Made by a program: the position numbers and the translations under genes. Shown here piece after piece: positions 16,576 to 28,371 of a DNA stretch of 64,000 nucleotides (position 1 is the first letter of the stretch; each line of letters starts with the position of its first letter). Under the pieces are notes generated by a model. It saw nothing but the letters and a program-made list of their open reading frames with translations. It did not search any database and was not told the DNA's origin. The stretch is from positions 138,581-202,580 of the forward strand of contig NZ_JBOBFT010000009.1 of NCBI RefSeq assembly GCF_050587525.1. The letters run 5' to 3'. The DNA is from Plantibacter sp050587525 (GTDB taxonomy: Bacteria; Actinomycetota; Actinomycetes; Actinomycetales; Microbacteriaceae).

Positions 16576-17993
16576 GCGGTGGGAGTGGTCCAGCCCGCGT
16601 TCCAGCCGCCGGAGCGGTTCGTCGTCGTGCGCTCGTAGGGGCTCTCCGGCGTCGGCCGGCCTGCGGCGCGGTCCTCGACGAAGCGCGTGAGATCGATGTC
16701 GAGGCCTTCCTTGCGCATCCGCAGGTCGATGTAGATGACCGAGGCGACGGAGCCCGTGATGACGATCGTCACGGCGCCGATGACGACGCTCACGAGCATG
16801 GTCAGACCCTGGCCCACGATCGTCGCGATGATCATGACCTGTTCGTCGCCCGTCCCGATGAAGAAGAACGGGACGAAGCTCGAGAGGAGGCTCACCGGCA
16901 GGACGACGACCTGCGACACGACGGAGACGACCGATGCGACGAGGAACTGGATGCCGAAGGTGCGCCAGAAGAAGCGGTCGGTGAGCTGCCACGACCGTTT
17001 GAGCGCCGGGAACACGCCACTGCGTTCGAGCACGATGATGCTCGGCGCGAGCGAGATCTTCGTCCCGATCCAGACGTACGCGGCGATGAGGACGAGGACG
17101 CCCGCGATGCCGGTCAGGACGGCGAGCACGATGCCGGCGTCGCCGAGCGTCGTGAAGGCGAAGCCGATCCCGACGAACACGGCCGCGAAGACCACGAATG
17201 CGCCGATGATGAGGAAGGTGTAGCCGACGAGGGCTCCGAACCGGCCCTTCGTGAGCTTCCAGAGCGTTCCGAGGCGCAGCTTCTCGCCCAGGGTCGCGCG
17301 TGCGACCTCCTGCGCGATGATGCCCTGCAGGAACGCGCCGCCCACGATCGAGATGGCGAGCGGGATGAGGAACGACACGATGATCGCGGCGGTCGCTCCG
17401 GCGCCGACCTGGTCCTGGTCCTCCGGCGCGGCCTGGGAGATGCGGGAGACGGCGATCCAGGTCACGAGGCCGATGATGACGACGGAGATCACGGAGGCGA
17501 TGCCCTGGATGAGGAGGGCGCTGCCGAACGTCGCCTTCGGGTTGCGGCGCAGCACCTGGAAGGGCGCGGAGAAGAGGTCGCTGAAGGCCAGCGGGCGCAG
17601 CGGGATGAGACCTGGCTTGGGTGGCGGCGCCCAGCCCTGCTGCTGCGGCCCGGGAGCGAAACCGGGCTGCGCGTACGGGTTGGCGTCGTAGGCGGCGGTC
17701 GGCGCCGACGTCGGCGGGCCGTACTGCGGAGCGGGCTGCGCGTACTGGGGTTGCCCGTACTGCGGAGCGGGTTGCCCGTACTGCTGGGGAGGTTGCCCGT
17801 ACTGCTGGGGAGGTTGCCCGTACTGCGGAACCGGCGGCTGCTGGTACTGCGGCGGCTGCTGCGGATACCCCTGCTGCGGCTGAGGTGCCGGTGCGGCGGG
17901 CGGAACGGGTGGTGTCGGCGTCCGCTGCCCCTCTGCACGCGCCCCGTCGTCCCCGGATCCTCCCGGAGCGCTCCAGCCATCGCCTGTGCTCAC
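16572..17993 (-). CDS. Membrane protein with glycerophosphodiesterase-type membrane domain and Pro/Gln/Tyr-rich N-terminus
   Basis: GTG 17993 is chosen as start because GAGGGGG lies 8 nt upstream; an in-frame ATG at 18029 would also work. The 473-residue protein opens with about 130 residues of disordered sequence dominated by PQQYGQP-type repeats. A hydrophobic domain with six predicted helices follows, starting at LRPLAFSDLFSAPFQVLRRNPKATFG, which matches the membrane domain found fused to some glycerophosphoryl diester phosphodiesterases. No catalytic phosphodiesterase domain is present. First gene of the MoxR operon, divergent from mtrA. Function unknown; the repeat region may mediate clustering. 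Confidence 0.78.
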   Translation of the reverse strand: MSTGDGWSAPGGSGDDGARAEGQRTPTPPVPPAAPAPQPQQGYPQQPPQYQQPPVPQYGQPPQQYGQPPQQYGQPAPQYGQPQYAQPAPQYGPPTSAPTAAYDANPYAQPGFAPGPQQQGWAPPPKPGLIPLRPLAFSDLFSAPFQVLRRNPKATFGSALLIQGIASVISVVIIGLVTWIAVSRISQAAPEDQDQVGAGATAAIIVSFLIPLAISIVGGAFLQGIIAQEVARATLGEKLRLGTLWKLTKGRFGALVGYTFLIIGAFVVFAAVFVGIGFAFTTLGDAGIVLAVLTGIAGVLVLIAAYVWIGTKISLAPSIIVLERSGVFPALKRSWQLTDRFFWRTFGIQFLVASVVSVVSQVVVLPVSLLSSFVPFFFIGTGDEQVMIIATIVGQGLTMLVSVVIGAVTIVITGSVASVIYIDLRMRKEGLDIDLTRFVEDRAAGRPTPESPYERTTTNRSGGWNAGWTTPTA

Positions 17994-18087
17994 AGGTCGA
18001 ACCCCCTCGCCGTCGTCGAACGCCTCCATCGTGTCACATCGGGGCCTCTCGGAGCCATGAAGCAGGGAGGTCACGGACACTTCGACT

Positions 18088-18093
18088 ACGCTG
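18088..18093 (+). promoter_or_regulatory. Candidate -10 box upstream of mtrA
   Basis: TACGCT fits TANNNT and would give an mtrA leader of about 55 nt, the gene itself having a GACGGAG ribosome site. No convincing -35 is seen, so this is tentative. Confidence 0.3.
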
Positions 18094-18154
18094 AGCCAAG
18101 ACGCACGGACACCGATCGGCAGCGCAGCCGACCGGTCACGATCGAGACGGAGCT

Positions 18155-18838
18155 ATGGACGCACGCATCCTCGTCGTCGACGACGACACCGCACTTGCCG
18201 AGATGATCGGCATCGTGCTGCGCACTGAAGGCTTCGAACCATCGTTCTGCGCGGACGGCGCCGGGGCGCTCGCCGCGTTCCGCGACACCAAGCCGGACCT
18301 CGTCCTGCTCGACCTCATGCTCCCCGGCATCGACGGCATCGAGGTGTGCCGCCTCATCCGCCAGGAGTCCGGTGTGCCGGTCATCATGCTGACGGCGAAG
18401 TCGGACACCGCCGATGTCGTCAAGGGGCTCGAGTCGGGCGCGGACGACTACATGGTGAAGCCGTTCAACCCGAAGGAGCTCGTCGCACGCATCCGCACGC
18501 GTCTGCGGGCGCCGGCTGCCGACGTGGGCGAGTCCCTCCGCATCGGAGACCTCACGGTCGACGTCGCTGGGCACGAGGTCCGCCGGGGCGACGCCATCAT
18601 CGGCCTCACCCCGCTCGAGTTCGACCTCCTGCTCGCGCTCGCGAGCAAACCGCAGCAGGTCTTCACCCGCGAGATGCTGCTCGAACAGGTCTGGGGTTAC
18701 CACTACAAGGCCGACACCCGCCTCGTGAACGTCCATGTCCAGCGCCTCCGCGCGAAGGTCGAAGAGGATCCGGACAACCCCAAGATCGTGATGACGGTGC
18801 GTGGTGTGGGGTACCGCGCAGGCGCCGTCACGGGATAG
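18155..18838 (+). CDS. mtrA: Two-component response regulator MtrA
   Basis: A 227-residue OmpR-family regulator. The receiver domain (residues 1-115) has the acidic pocket D9-D10-D11, phospho-acceptor D53 in LVLLDLMLPG, the T/K switch residues in MLTAKSD and MVKPF. The winged-helix domain (about 130-225) carries LTPLEFDLLLALA, QVFTREMLLEQVWGY, LVNVHVQRLRAKVE and VRGVGYRAG. It is very close to mycobacterial MtrA, which controls cell-wall hydrolases, division and, in mycobacteria, replication-linked genes. It forms an operon with mtrB and lpqB, the classical actinobacterial arrangement; the mtrB start lies 9 nt after its stop. Confidence 0.96.
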   Translation: MDARILVVDDDTALAEMIGIVLRTEGFEPSFCADGAGALAAFRDTKPDLVLLDLMLPGIDGIEVCRLIRQESGVPVIMLTAKSDTADVVKGLESGADDYMVKPFNPKELVARIRTRLRAPAADVGESLRIGDLTVDVAGHEVRRGDAIIGLTPLEFDLLLALASKPQQVFTREMLLEQVWGYHYKADTRLVNVHVQRLRAKVEEDPDNPKIVMTVRGVGYRAGAVTG

Positions 18839-18847
18839 GCAGCCGTC

Positions 18848-20593
18848 GTGGCCTCCCGGCTCGCCGGTTGGGCGCCGGACTGGAGCGACTGGCGATCGTG
18901 GCCTGGCCGCATCGCCGGGCAGTGGCGGCGGTCCTTGCAGTTCCGCACGGTCGCGATCACGGTCGGCCTCTCCGGGCTCGCCATCCTGCTGACGGGCGCG
19001 TACCTGTCGTTCAGCATCGGCAACGACCTGTTCCAATCCCGGCTGCAGCAGGCGTTGAGCGACAGCGGGCGGGCGATGACGTCGGCCCAGGGCATCCTCG
19101 ACGCCTCGGACGCGACGGAACGCGTCGCGTTGCAACAGCTCATGAGCGCCGTGCGCAGCGATCTCCAGGCCACCTCCGCGAGCCGTCTCATCGCCGCGTA
19201 CCGTGCGCCCGGCCAGGACTACAGTGCGGTCGCCCCGCCCGGGTTCGAAGCTCCGGGTCTGGCGGGCGGCGTGGTCAGCGAATCGTTGCGCGATGCCGTG
19301 CAGAAGAAGCCGGACGACCAGTGGTGGCAGTCGGTCACCCTCACCGCCTCCGACGGGTCGACGTCGGCCGGCATCGTCGTCGGTTCCGAGGTGACGATGC
19401 CCTCCGCCGGCTCCTACCAGGTGTACCTCGGCTACGACCTGCGCGACTCCGAGCAGACGCTCGGCTTCGTGCAGCGCACCCTCTTCCTCGCGGGCGTCGG
19501 CCTCATGCTGCTCGTCGGCGGCGCCGCGTGGCTCGTCGTGCGGTTCCTCGCGACGCCCATCCGCTCGGCCGCCGAGACGAGCCAACGCCTCGCCGACGGC
19601 AATCTCGACGTCCGCATGCCGGAGAAGGGCGAGGACGAACTGGCGACGCTCGCGCGCTCGTTCAACGGCATGGCGGACAGCATGCAGACCCAGATCAAGG
19701 AGCTCGCCGAACTCTCGCTCGTGCAGCAGCGGTTCGTCTCCGATGTCTCCCATGAGCTCCGAACGCCGCTCACGACGATCCGCCTCGCCGGCGACGTCCT
19801 CTACGACCAGCGGGACACCTTCCCGCCGGCGACCGAGCGGACGGCGGAGCTCCTCCACGATCAGGTGGGCCGCTTCGAGATCCTGCTCGCCGACCTCCTC
19901 GAGATCAGCCGCTACGACGCGGGAAGCATCGAACTCGACCTCGAACAGATCAGCCTCGTCCATCTCGCCGAGGAGGTCATCGCCGAGCTCCAGCCGCTCG
20001 CGGACCCCACCGGTTCGGACATCCGGCTCGTCGCCCCCGGCGGTTATTCGACCGTCCCGATGGACCCCCGGCGCATTCGTCGCATCGTCCGCAACCTCAT
20101 CGGCAATGCGATCGAGCACGGCGAGGGCCGGCCCATCGTGGTGTCCGTCGACAGCAACGAGAGCGCCGTTGCGCTCGCCGTGCGCGACTACGGGCTGGGC
20201 ATGAGCGCGGAGGCGACGGAGCGCGTCTTCGACCGGTTCTGGCGCGCTGACCCGTCGCGGAAGCGGACGATCGGCGGGACGGGGCTGGGTCTCGCGATCT
20301 CGCTCGAGGACGCGTCGCTGCACCGCGGGCGGCTCGAGGTCTGGTCGGAGCTCGGGGCCGGTTCGTCCTTCCGTCTCACGCTGCCCCGCGAAGTCGGCGG
20401 GGGCATCGTCCGATCGCCGCTCAGTCTGCCGCCGGAGGACGCGCTCGAGTCCGTCGTCGACGAACTGCGGATCCCCGAGTCCGGATCGATCACGACGATC
20501 GGGATCGAGTTCGATGAGCACGACTCCTTCCTCGACCGGATGGACCGACCGGCGAGGACCCGTCCGAAGACCCGAGGAGACGCCGATGCGTAA
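18848..20593 (+). CDS. mtrB: Sensor histidine kinase MtrB
   Basis: A 581-residue kinase. The first membrane helix is at about residues 38-60, an extracytoplasmic sensor region of about 150 residues follows, then a second helix near 210-232 (FLAGVGLMLLVGGAAWLVV), HAMP (FLATPIRSAAETSQRLADG), HisKA with phospho-acceptor H302 in DVSHELRTPLT, and HATPase (NLIGNAIEHG, GGTGLGLAISLEDASLH). It phosphorylates MtrA. The GTG start at 18848 has only a weak ribosome site, suggesting reinitiation from mtrA. Its last 8 nt overlap the lpqB start. A Gly/acidic C-terminal extension of about 60 residues follows the catalytic domain. Confidence 0.95.
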   Translation: MASRLAGWAPDWSDWRSWPGRIAGQWRRSLQFRTVAITVGLSGLAILLTGAYLSFSIGNDLFQSRLQQALSDSGRAMTSAQGILDASDATERVALQQLMSAVRSDLQATSASRLIAAYRAPGQDYSAVAPPGFEAPGLAGGVVSESLRDAVQKKPDDQWWQSVTLTASDGSTSAGIVVGSEVTMPSAGSYQVYLGYDLRDSEQTLGFVQRTLFLAGVGLMLLVGGAAWLVVRFLATPIRSAAETSQRLADGNLDVRMPEKGEDELATLARSFNGMADSMQTQIKELAELSLVQQRFVSDVSHELRTPLTTIRLAGDVLYDQRDTFPPATERTAELLHDQVGRFEILLADLLEISRYDAGSIELDLEQISLVHLAEEVIAELQPLADPTGSDIRLVAPGGYSTVPMDPRRIRRIVRNLIGNAIEHGEGRPIVVSVDSNESAVALAVRDYGLGMSAEATERVFDRFWRADPSRKRTIGGTGLGLAISLEDASLHRGRLEVWSELGAGSSFRLTLPREVGGGIVRSPLSLPPEDALESVVDELRIPESGSITTIGIEFDEHDSFLDRMDRPARTRPKTRGDADA

Positions 20594-22295
20594 GTGGCGG
20601 ATCGCACACCTGCTCGCGCTGCCGCTCGCCGCGGCGGTGGTGCTCACGGGATGCGTCGGCATCCCGAGGTCCGGTTCCGTCGAGGCGGGAGGCACCGTCG
20701 ATTCCGGTGGAGCCGACATCGACGTCAACTTCGTCGCGCAGGGCCCCGCGGCCGGGGCGACGCCGGAGCAGATCCTCCACGGCTTCGTCGACGCCGCCGC
20801 GAGCCCCCAGAACAACTACGAGATCGCCCGAGAGTTCCTCGACTCCTCGATCCGCTCCGACTGGAACCCGGACGCCGGTGTCACGATCGACCGGACGGGC
20901 GCACGGACCTATTCGATGACGGGTGACGCCTCTGCCCAGCTCTCCGTGACCCCCGTCGCCGCGGTCGACGAGCGGGGCGAATACCGCGAGTCGGAGAACT
21001 CCGCTCAGCTCAGCTGGTCGTTCGAGTTCAAGCAGGTCAAGGGGGAGTGGCGCATCTCGAAGGCGCCGTCCGGGATCGTGCTCGAGTCCTCCGCGTTCAC
21101 GGACGTCTTCGCCGCGTACTCGTTGAGCTTCTTCGATCCGAGCTTCTCGCGGCTCGTGCCGGATCAGCGGTGGTTCCCGTCGCGCGCGTCGACGGCGACG
21201 AGGATCGTCAACGCGCTCCTCGACGGCCCGAGCGAATGGTTGAAGGGCGCCGTAGCGACCGCGTTCCCGGAGGGCAGCGCACTCACGAGCGATGCCGTTC
21301 CCGTCGACGTCGGTCAGGCGAAGGTCGATCTGACGAGGCCTGCCTTGCAGGCGAACGCCGTCACGCTCCAACGGATGCAGTTGCAGCTGACGAGCAGCCT
21401 CGTGCAGCTCTCGGGCAGTGTGAGCGGTGTGGCGGCCGTGTCGAGTGTTGCGATCACGATCGACGGCAACAGCACACAACCGGTCGCGGCGCTCAGCCTC
21501 GCGACGCCGCGCGTCGACTCCCGCGCGCTCGTCCTCCGCGGCGACGAGTTCGGGTTCGCGTCGGGGACCGCGCTCGAAGCCGTGCCGGGCATCTCAGGCC
21601 CCGTCGTGGCGGCGGGCCCGAGTTCCGCGGTCCTCTCCGCCGACCACCGGCAGGCGGCGGTGCTGTCGCCCGCGGGCGTCACGGTCATCGATTCGAGCGG
21701 CGACCAGCGGGTCGTCGATGCGCGCCCCGGACTCATCCCGCCCACGATGGACCCCTACGGTTTCACCTGGACCGTCCCGGAGAACGCCCCGGCGGCCCTG
21801 CAGGCGCACGACGAGACCGGAGCGACGGTGCAGGTGGCGACGAGCTGGCCGGAGGCCTCCTCCATCGAATCTCTGCAGGTGTCGCGTGAGGGCACGAGAC
21901 TCGTGGCGCTCATCCGCAACGGCACCCAGGTGCGCCTCGTCGCGGCAGCGATCATCCGAGGCGATCGGAATTCTCCCGCGAAGCTGGGCGACGTCATCGA
22001 CCTCCGCAGCATGACGGGTGATCCGATCAGCGTGACGTGGGTCGACGATCTGACGGTCGCCGCACTCGTCGCCGACGGGAACGGCGATACGACGATGGTC
22101 AGCCAACAGGTGGGTGGCAAGTCGACGCCCATCACGCCGTTGGACGACGTGGTCGGACTCGTGGGCGGCAACGGCGCGAACCAGTTGCGCGCCCTCACGG
22201 GCGACGGCAAGGTCATGCTGCCGCGCGGCTCAGCGTGGCAGGTCGCGGATCAGGGCGTGCGGTTCATCGCGACGCAACTCGGCTCGCCGGACTGA
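20586..22295 (+). CDS. lpqB: Lipoprotein LpqB
   Basis: The start at ATG 20586 (CGAGGAGA 5 nt upstream) overlaps mtrB by 8 nt; the open frame before it is a shadow. The 569-residue protein has a lipoprotein signal with lipobox L-T-G-C at C23, then a GerMN-type domain (about residues 110-270) and a C-terminal beta-propeller-like LpqB domain. In mycobacteria LpqB binds the outer part of MtrB and tunes MtrA signalling and envelope stability; the same job is expected here from the three-gene operon. It is anchored on the outer face of the cytoplasmic membrane. Confidence 0.93.
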   Translation: MRKWRIAHLLALPLAAAVVLTGCVGIPRSGSVEAGGTVDSGGADIDVNFVAQGPAAGATPEQILHGFVDAAASPQNNYEIAREFLDSSIRSDWNPDAGVTIDRTGARTYSMTGDASAQLSVTPVAAVDERGEYRESENSAQLSWSFEFKQVKGEWRISKAPSGIVLESSAFTDVFAAYSLSFFDPSFSRLVPDQRWFPSRASTATRIVNALLDGPSEWLKGAVATAFPEGSALTSDAVPVDVGQAKVDLTRPALQANAVTLQRMQLQLTSSLVQLSGSVSGVAAVSSVAITIDGNSTQPVAALSLATPRVDSRALVLRGDEFGFASGTALEAVPGISGPVVAAGPSSAVLSADHRQAAVLSPAGVTVIDSSGDQRVVDARPGLIPPTMDPYGFTWTVPENAPAALQAHDETGATVQVATSWPEASSIESLQVSREGTRLVALIRNGTQVRLVAAAIIRGDRNSPAKLGDVIDLRSMTGDPISVTWVDDLTVAALVADGNGDTTMVSQQVGGKSTPITPLDDVVGLVGGNGANQLRALTGDGKVMLPRGSAWQVADQGVRFIATQLGSPD

Positions 22296-22425
22296 GCCCT
22301 CGGCCCGCTGGACGCGGCCGTCCGGCGCGAGTCGTCGGCTCCTCCACAGCTGGTCTCGGTGCGGGTGATCGTCCACAGGCGGCGTGAACCGCCCGGCGGG
22401 GAACCGCATCGTTCAGGCTGGATCG

Positions 22426-23112
22426 ATGTCGCCCTCGAAGCACGCCGTGTTCGCCGCAACCCTCTCACGAGCGGTCCGCGATGCGTCCGCCCTCGTCCTC
22501 CCTGTCGCGTGCGCGGGGTGCGGCGAGACGGACACCCCGTTGTGCGGCGCGTGCACCACATCGTTCGGGCCGCTCGTGCGATGGTCGGCGCCGGACGGGA
22601 TCCCGGCCAGCGCGGCGACCGCCTACGGGCCCGTCGTCAGCCGCGTCGTGCGGGCGTACAAGGACGAGGGTCGCCTCGATCTCGGTGCGTGGTTGTCGAC
22701 CCTGCTGCTCGGCGCCGTCGCGGACGCGCTCGATCTCGCCGCCGACCGGTCCGCGCCGCCTCCCGGCATCGAGCTCGTCACCGTCCCCGCCTCGCGCACC
22801 GCTGCCGTCCGTCGCGGATTCCACCCCGTCGACCGCCTCCTCGACCGGGCCGGTCTGCGAGGGACGCGCCTGCTGCGATGGACCAGGCGCACGGCCGACC
22901 AGCGGGGCCTCGACCGGGCCGGCCGCCTCGAGAACCTCGACGGCGCGCTCGAGGCCCGTGGCGCGGCGGATCGCTCGGTGGTCCTCGTCGACGATGTGGT
23001 CACAACGGGTGCGACCACGTCAGAAGCGGTCCGCGCGCTCAGCGCCGCGGGGGCTTCGGTGATCGCCGTCGCGGCCCTCGCGAGGGCCGACTCGCCGCAC
23101 GTTCAGCACTGA
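22426..23112 (+). CDS. ComF family phosphoribosyltransferase-like protein
   Basis: A protein of about 228 residues from ATG 22426; a GTG at 22384 would add 14 residues, and neither has a strong ribosome site. An N-terminal CAGCGETDTPLCGAC gives four cysteines in the zinc-finger layout of ComF proteins. The C-terminal half holds the PRPP-binding motif VVLVDDVVTTGATTSEA and a flexible loop with RTADQRGLDRAGRLENL. ComF homologues are linked to DNA uptake in competent bacteria; in actinobacteria the role is unsettled. Synteny with lpqB, hpf and secA matches mycobacteria (Rv3242c). Confidence 0.88.
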   Translation: MSPSKHAVFAATLSRAVRDASALVLPVACAGCGETDTPLCGACTTSFGPLVRWSAPDGIPASAATAYGPVVSRVVRAYKDEGRLDLGAWLSTLLLGAVADALDLAADRSAPPPGIELVTVPASRTAAVRRGFHPVDRLLDRAGLRGTRLLRWTRRTADQRGLDRAGRLENLDGALEARGAADRSVVLVDDVVTTGATTSEAVRALSAAGASVIAVAALARADSPHVQH

Positions 23113-23174
23113 ACCTCACAACTCTGATGACTTCCGCAGGCTGGGGCACTACGGTGGCAGGACAGGCGTGAAAG

Positions 23175-23196
23175 GACCGCCCCAGACCGGGCGGTC
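23175..23196 (+). promoter_or_regulatory. Leader hairpin upstream of hpf
   Basis: GACCGCCC and GGGCGGTC form an 8-bp stem 10 nt before the hpf ribosome site. A TANNNT box (TACGGT, 23152-23157) lies upstream, so the hairpin would be at the 5' end of the message, where it could affect stability or translation. Confidence 0.35.
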
Positions 23197-23217
23197 AGCC
23201 GGATCAGGAGGTCGAAC

Positions 23218-23871
23218 GTGGACATCAACATCGTCGGACTGGGACTCGGAATCACGGATCGTTTCCGCGAGTACGCGAACGAGAAGTCAGAGAAGATCTC
23301 ACACCTCGCCGAGCAGGCGCTGTCACTCGAGATCAAGGTCTCCCGCCACCACGACGCCCACGGGCGCAAGGGCGAAGACCGAGTCGAACTCACCCTCGTG
23401 GGACCAGGACCGCTCGTGCGGGCAGAGTCCACCGGATCGGACAAGTACGTTGCATTCGATCTTGCGCTCGCCCGGCTGCTCGAACGGCTGCGACGCTCGA
23501 AGGATCGCAAGAAGGTGCATCGCGGGAAGCAGCGCACGTCGCTCCACGCCGCGACCACCGACGGTTTCACGAACGTCGGTATCGTCGCCGCGGACCCCGA
23601 GCTCATCGAGCAGGTCTCCACGGGCAGCGTCGCGACGATCACGGACGAGCACGAGGAGGATGCGGCCTACACGCCGGTCGTCATCCGCACCAAGGAGTTC
23701 CCCGCCGAGTGGCTGTCCGTCGAGGACGCCGTCGACCGCATGGAGCTCGTCGGGCACGACTTCTTCCTCTTCATCGATTCCGGTTCGGAGCGCGCGAGCG
23801 TCGTCTACCGCCGCAAGGGCTGGGATTACGGCGTGATCAGCCTCGACGACGAACAGGTCGTCGGCTCCTAG
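23218..23871 (+). CDS. hpf: Long-form ribosome hibernation promoting factor
   Basis: A 217-residue protein. The N-terminal HPF/YfiA domain (residues 1-100) starts MDINIVGLGLGITDRFREYA and carries KVHRGKQ-type basic residues at its end. A linker follows, and the C-terminal dimerisation domain (about 155-215) has VVIRTKEFP, AVDRMELVGHDFFLFIDS and YRRKGWDYGVI. The long form joins two 70S ribosomes into inactive 100S dimers in stationary phase or stress. GTG 23218 follows AGGAGG at good spacing. It is convergent with the PadR gene, with only 18 bp between the stops. Confidence 0.95.
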   Translation: MDINIVGLGLGITDRFREYANEKSEKISHLAEQALSLEIKVSRHHDAHGRKGEDRVELTLVGPGPLVRAESTGSDKYVAFDLALARLLERLRRSKDRKKVHRGKQRTSLHAATTDGFTNVGIVAADPELIEQVSTGSVATITDEHEEDAAYTPVVIRTKEFPAEWLSVEDAVDRMELVGHDFFLFIDSGSERASVVYRRKGWDYGVISLDDEQVVGS

Positions 23872-23889
23872 GAGCCAGCACCCGCCCGC

Positions 23890-24522
23890 TCAGGGCATCG
23901 ACGCGGTCGTCCGGTTCGCCGGGCGGCCGCGTCGTGGCGTGTCGGTCTCGAGCGGGAGACGGGCGGTGTCGGGCCCGGCGGCGTCGAGCATCGTCGCGAC
24001 GTGATCGAGCCAGGTGAGTTCGGCTTCCGCGCGGAACCGTCGGGCGTCGGCGACGATGCGTGCGGCGATGCGCTCCCCGGGTGGTCGGAGTCCCTCGTCG
24101 CCGTGTGCCTCGAAGGCATCGAGTGCGGACGCGGAGATCGTGGCGCGGTCCACCCGGTCCGCTGCGGCGGCACGCTCTGCGGCGACGACCTCGACGACGT
24201 CGATGCCGGGGAGGGTCGCGGCGATGGCGATCTTCGCGGCGAGCTCGTCGCGGGTGGTGCGGACGGCGGAGTCCGCGGTCATGAGCCACCCGGATGCGAC
24301 GGCGCGACCCGCATCGGTGATCCGGTAGAAGACGTGTCCCTCGGTGTTCGCGACGCCGCGTTCGACGAGTCCGTCGCGTTCGAGTCGATCGAGCGTGGCG
24401 TACGTCTGGCCGACGTTCAGGGAATCGACGACGCCCGTGCGGCGCTCGAACTCACCTCGGAGCTGGTAGCCGTAGCAGTCGCCTTGGGCGAGGATCGCGA
24501 GCAACCCGAGTCTGACGGACAC
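23890..24522 (-). CDS. PadR family transcriptional regulator
   Basis: The start is placed at GTG 24522, preceded by GGAGG with 5-nt spacing and giving the usual PadR opening MSVRLGLLAILAQGDCYGYQL. An upstream in-frame ATG at 24558 lacks a ribosome site. The N-terminal winged helix (residues 1-80) contains VGQTYATLDRLERDGLVERG and the beta wing GHVFYRITDAGR. The C-terminal helical Vir-like domain (about 90-190) mediates dimerisation and is Ala/Arg-rich. PadR proteins are usually repressors of neighbouring transporter genes, but no such gene lies adjacent, so the target is unknown; autoregulation is possible. Confidence 0.85.
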   Translation of the reverse strand: MSVRLGLLAILAQGDCYGYQLRGEFERRTGVVDSLNVGQTYATLDRLERDGLVERGVANTEGHVFYRITDAGRAVASGWLMTADSAVRTTRDELAAKIAIAATLPGIDVVEVVAAERAAAADRVDRATISASALDAFEAHGDEGLRPPGERIAARIVADARRFRAEAELTWLDHVATMLDAAGPDTARLPLETDTPRRGRPANRTTASMP

Positions 24523-24816
24523 CAGAGCCTCCAAAATGCATACCGTGTACTGATTCATGTCGACTCTACGCCGTGCCTCAGTCGAATCCGTGTCTGCCAC
24601 GCATCGCGTCGTCGTCGGAATCGGTTTCGCGCGGTCGTCCGGATCGCCGCGGGAACCCCTGGTCGCGACTGTTCCCGGAGAGTTGTGGATACACAGCCTC
24701 CGTCCAAGCGACTCCCCGGTAACATGTGGGGAGGACTGCCCCGAGATCGGAGCAGGGAGTTCGTGCCGTCGGCCGGACGGGGCATCGCCCCAGGAACCCG
24801 TAATGGAGAGCAATTC

Positions 24817-27633
<2,817 letters not shown>

Positions 27634-27657
27634 GTCCCGTCGCCTCGCGACATTCCT

Positions 27658-27698
27658 CACCGCCGTCTCTCGAGCACTTCGCTCGGGAGGCGGCGGTG
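27658..27698 (+). terminator. Terminator after secA
   Basis: A 17-bp imperfect stem (CACCGCCGTCTCTCGAG with CTCGGGAGGCGGCGGTG) around a 7-nt loop, followed by CTTCGTTTCT, beginning 25 nt past the secA stop. Confidence 0.75.
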
Positions 27699-27846
27699 CT
27701 TCGTTTCTCGGACGAATTCAGTTGATATTCACGCTGTGATAAGCGATCGGGAATGAGCCGATATGAGACACGGCTGTCAATCATGAGCGAATGTGCGAGC
27801 GATTGGCTATGCTTTTCCCATCCCCCGAACAATGATGGAGTAACCA

Positions 27847-28185
27847 ATGGCACAGAAAGTCATCACCACACTTGTCGACGATCTTGACGGAACGGCGATT
27901 GAGGACGGCAAAGGCGAGACGGTCAAGTTCGCGATCGACGGCTCCGAATACGAGATCGATCTGACGAGCGACAACGCGACGGTACTGCGCGAATCCCTCA
28001 AGCCGTTCATCGGTGCCGGCCGTCCGATCAAGCGTGGTCGCCGCACGTCCACCGTGAGCACGCGCAACAGTGCTGAGAACCTGTCGGCCATTCGTGAGTG
28101 GGCTGCACGCAACGGTCACGAGGTCTCCTCCCGCGGTCGTATTCCGCAGCGAGTGCAGGACGCATTCAAGGAAGCCAGTAAATAG
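27847..28185 (+). CDS. lsr2: Lsr2 nucleoid-associated protein
   Basis: A 112-residue H-NS-like xenogeneic silencer. The N-terminal dimerisation domain (MAQKVITTLVDDLDG, ETVKFAIDGSEYEIDL) is joined by a linker to the C-terminal DNA-binding domain, which has IREWAARNGHEVSSRGRIPQRVQDAF including the minor-groove RGR. It bridges and silences AT-rich DNA. The ATG follows ATGGAGTAACC with good spacing. A candidate -10 TATGCT lies at 27808. The flanking gaps are noticeably AT-richer than the rest of the window, consistent with Lsr2 binding its own region. Confidence 0.96.
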   Translation: MAQKVITTLVDDLDGTAIEDGKGETVKFAIDGSEYEIDLTSDNATVLRESLKPFIGAGRPIKRGRRTSTVSTRNSAENLSAIREWAARNGHEVSSRGRIPQRVQDAFKEASK

Positions 28186-28207
28186 AACTCAGGCGTACGC
28201 CTTATTT

Positions 28208-28239
28208 CCACGAGGGTCGGCGAATGCCGGCCCTCGTGG
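28208..28239 (+). terminator. Terminator after lsr2
   Basis: CCACGAGGGTCGGC pairs with GCCGGCCCTCGTGG (one mismatch or wobble) and is followed by TCGTTTCCTT, 23 nt after the lsr2 stop. Confidence 0.75.
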
Positions 28240-28371
28240 TCGTTTCCTTGGATGATCTACAGCTGTCGGTTATATCTGTCCCCAGAAATGCGGACATTCC
28301 ACACATGGTGCATAAACTCGATTCGATGAATAGCCGGACGGTCAATATTCGCTCGTCCGAATGAGCCGAGT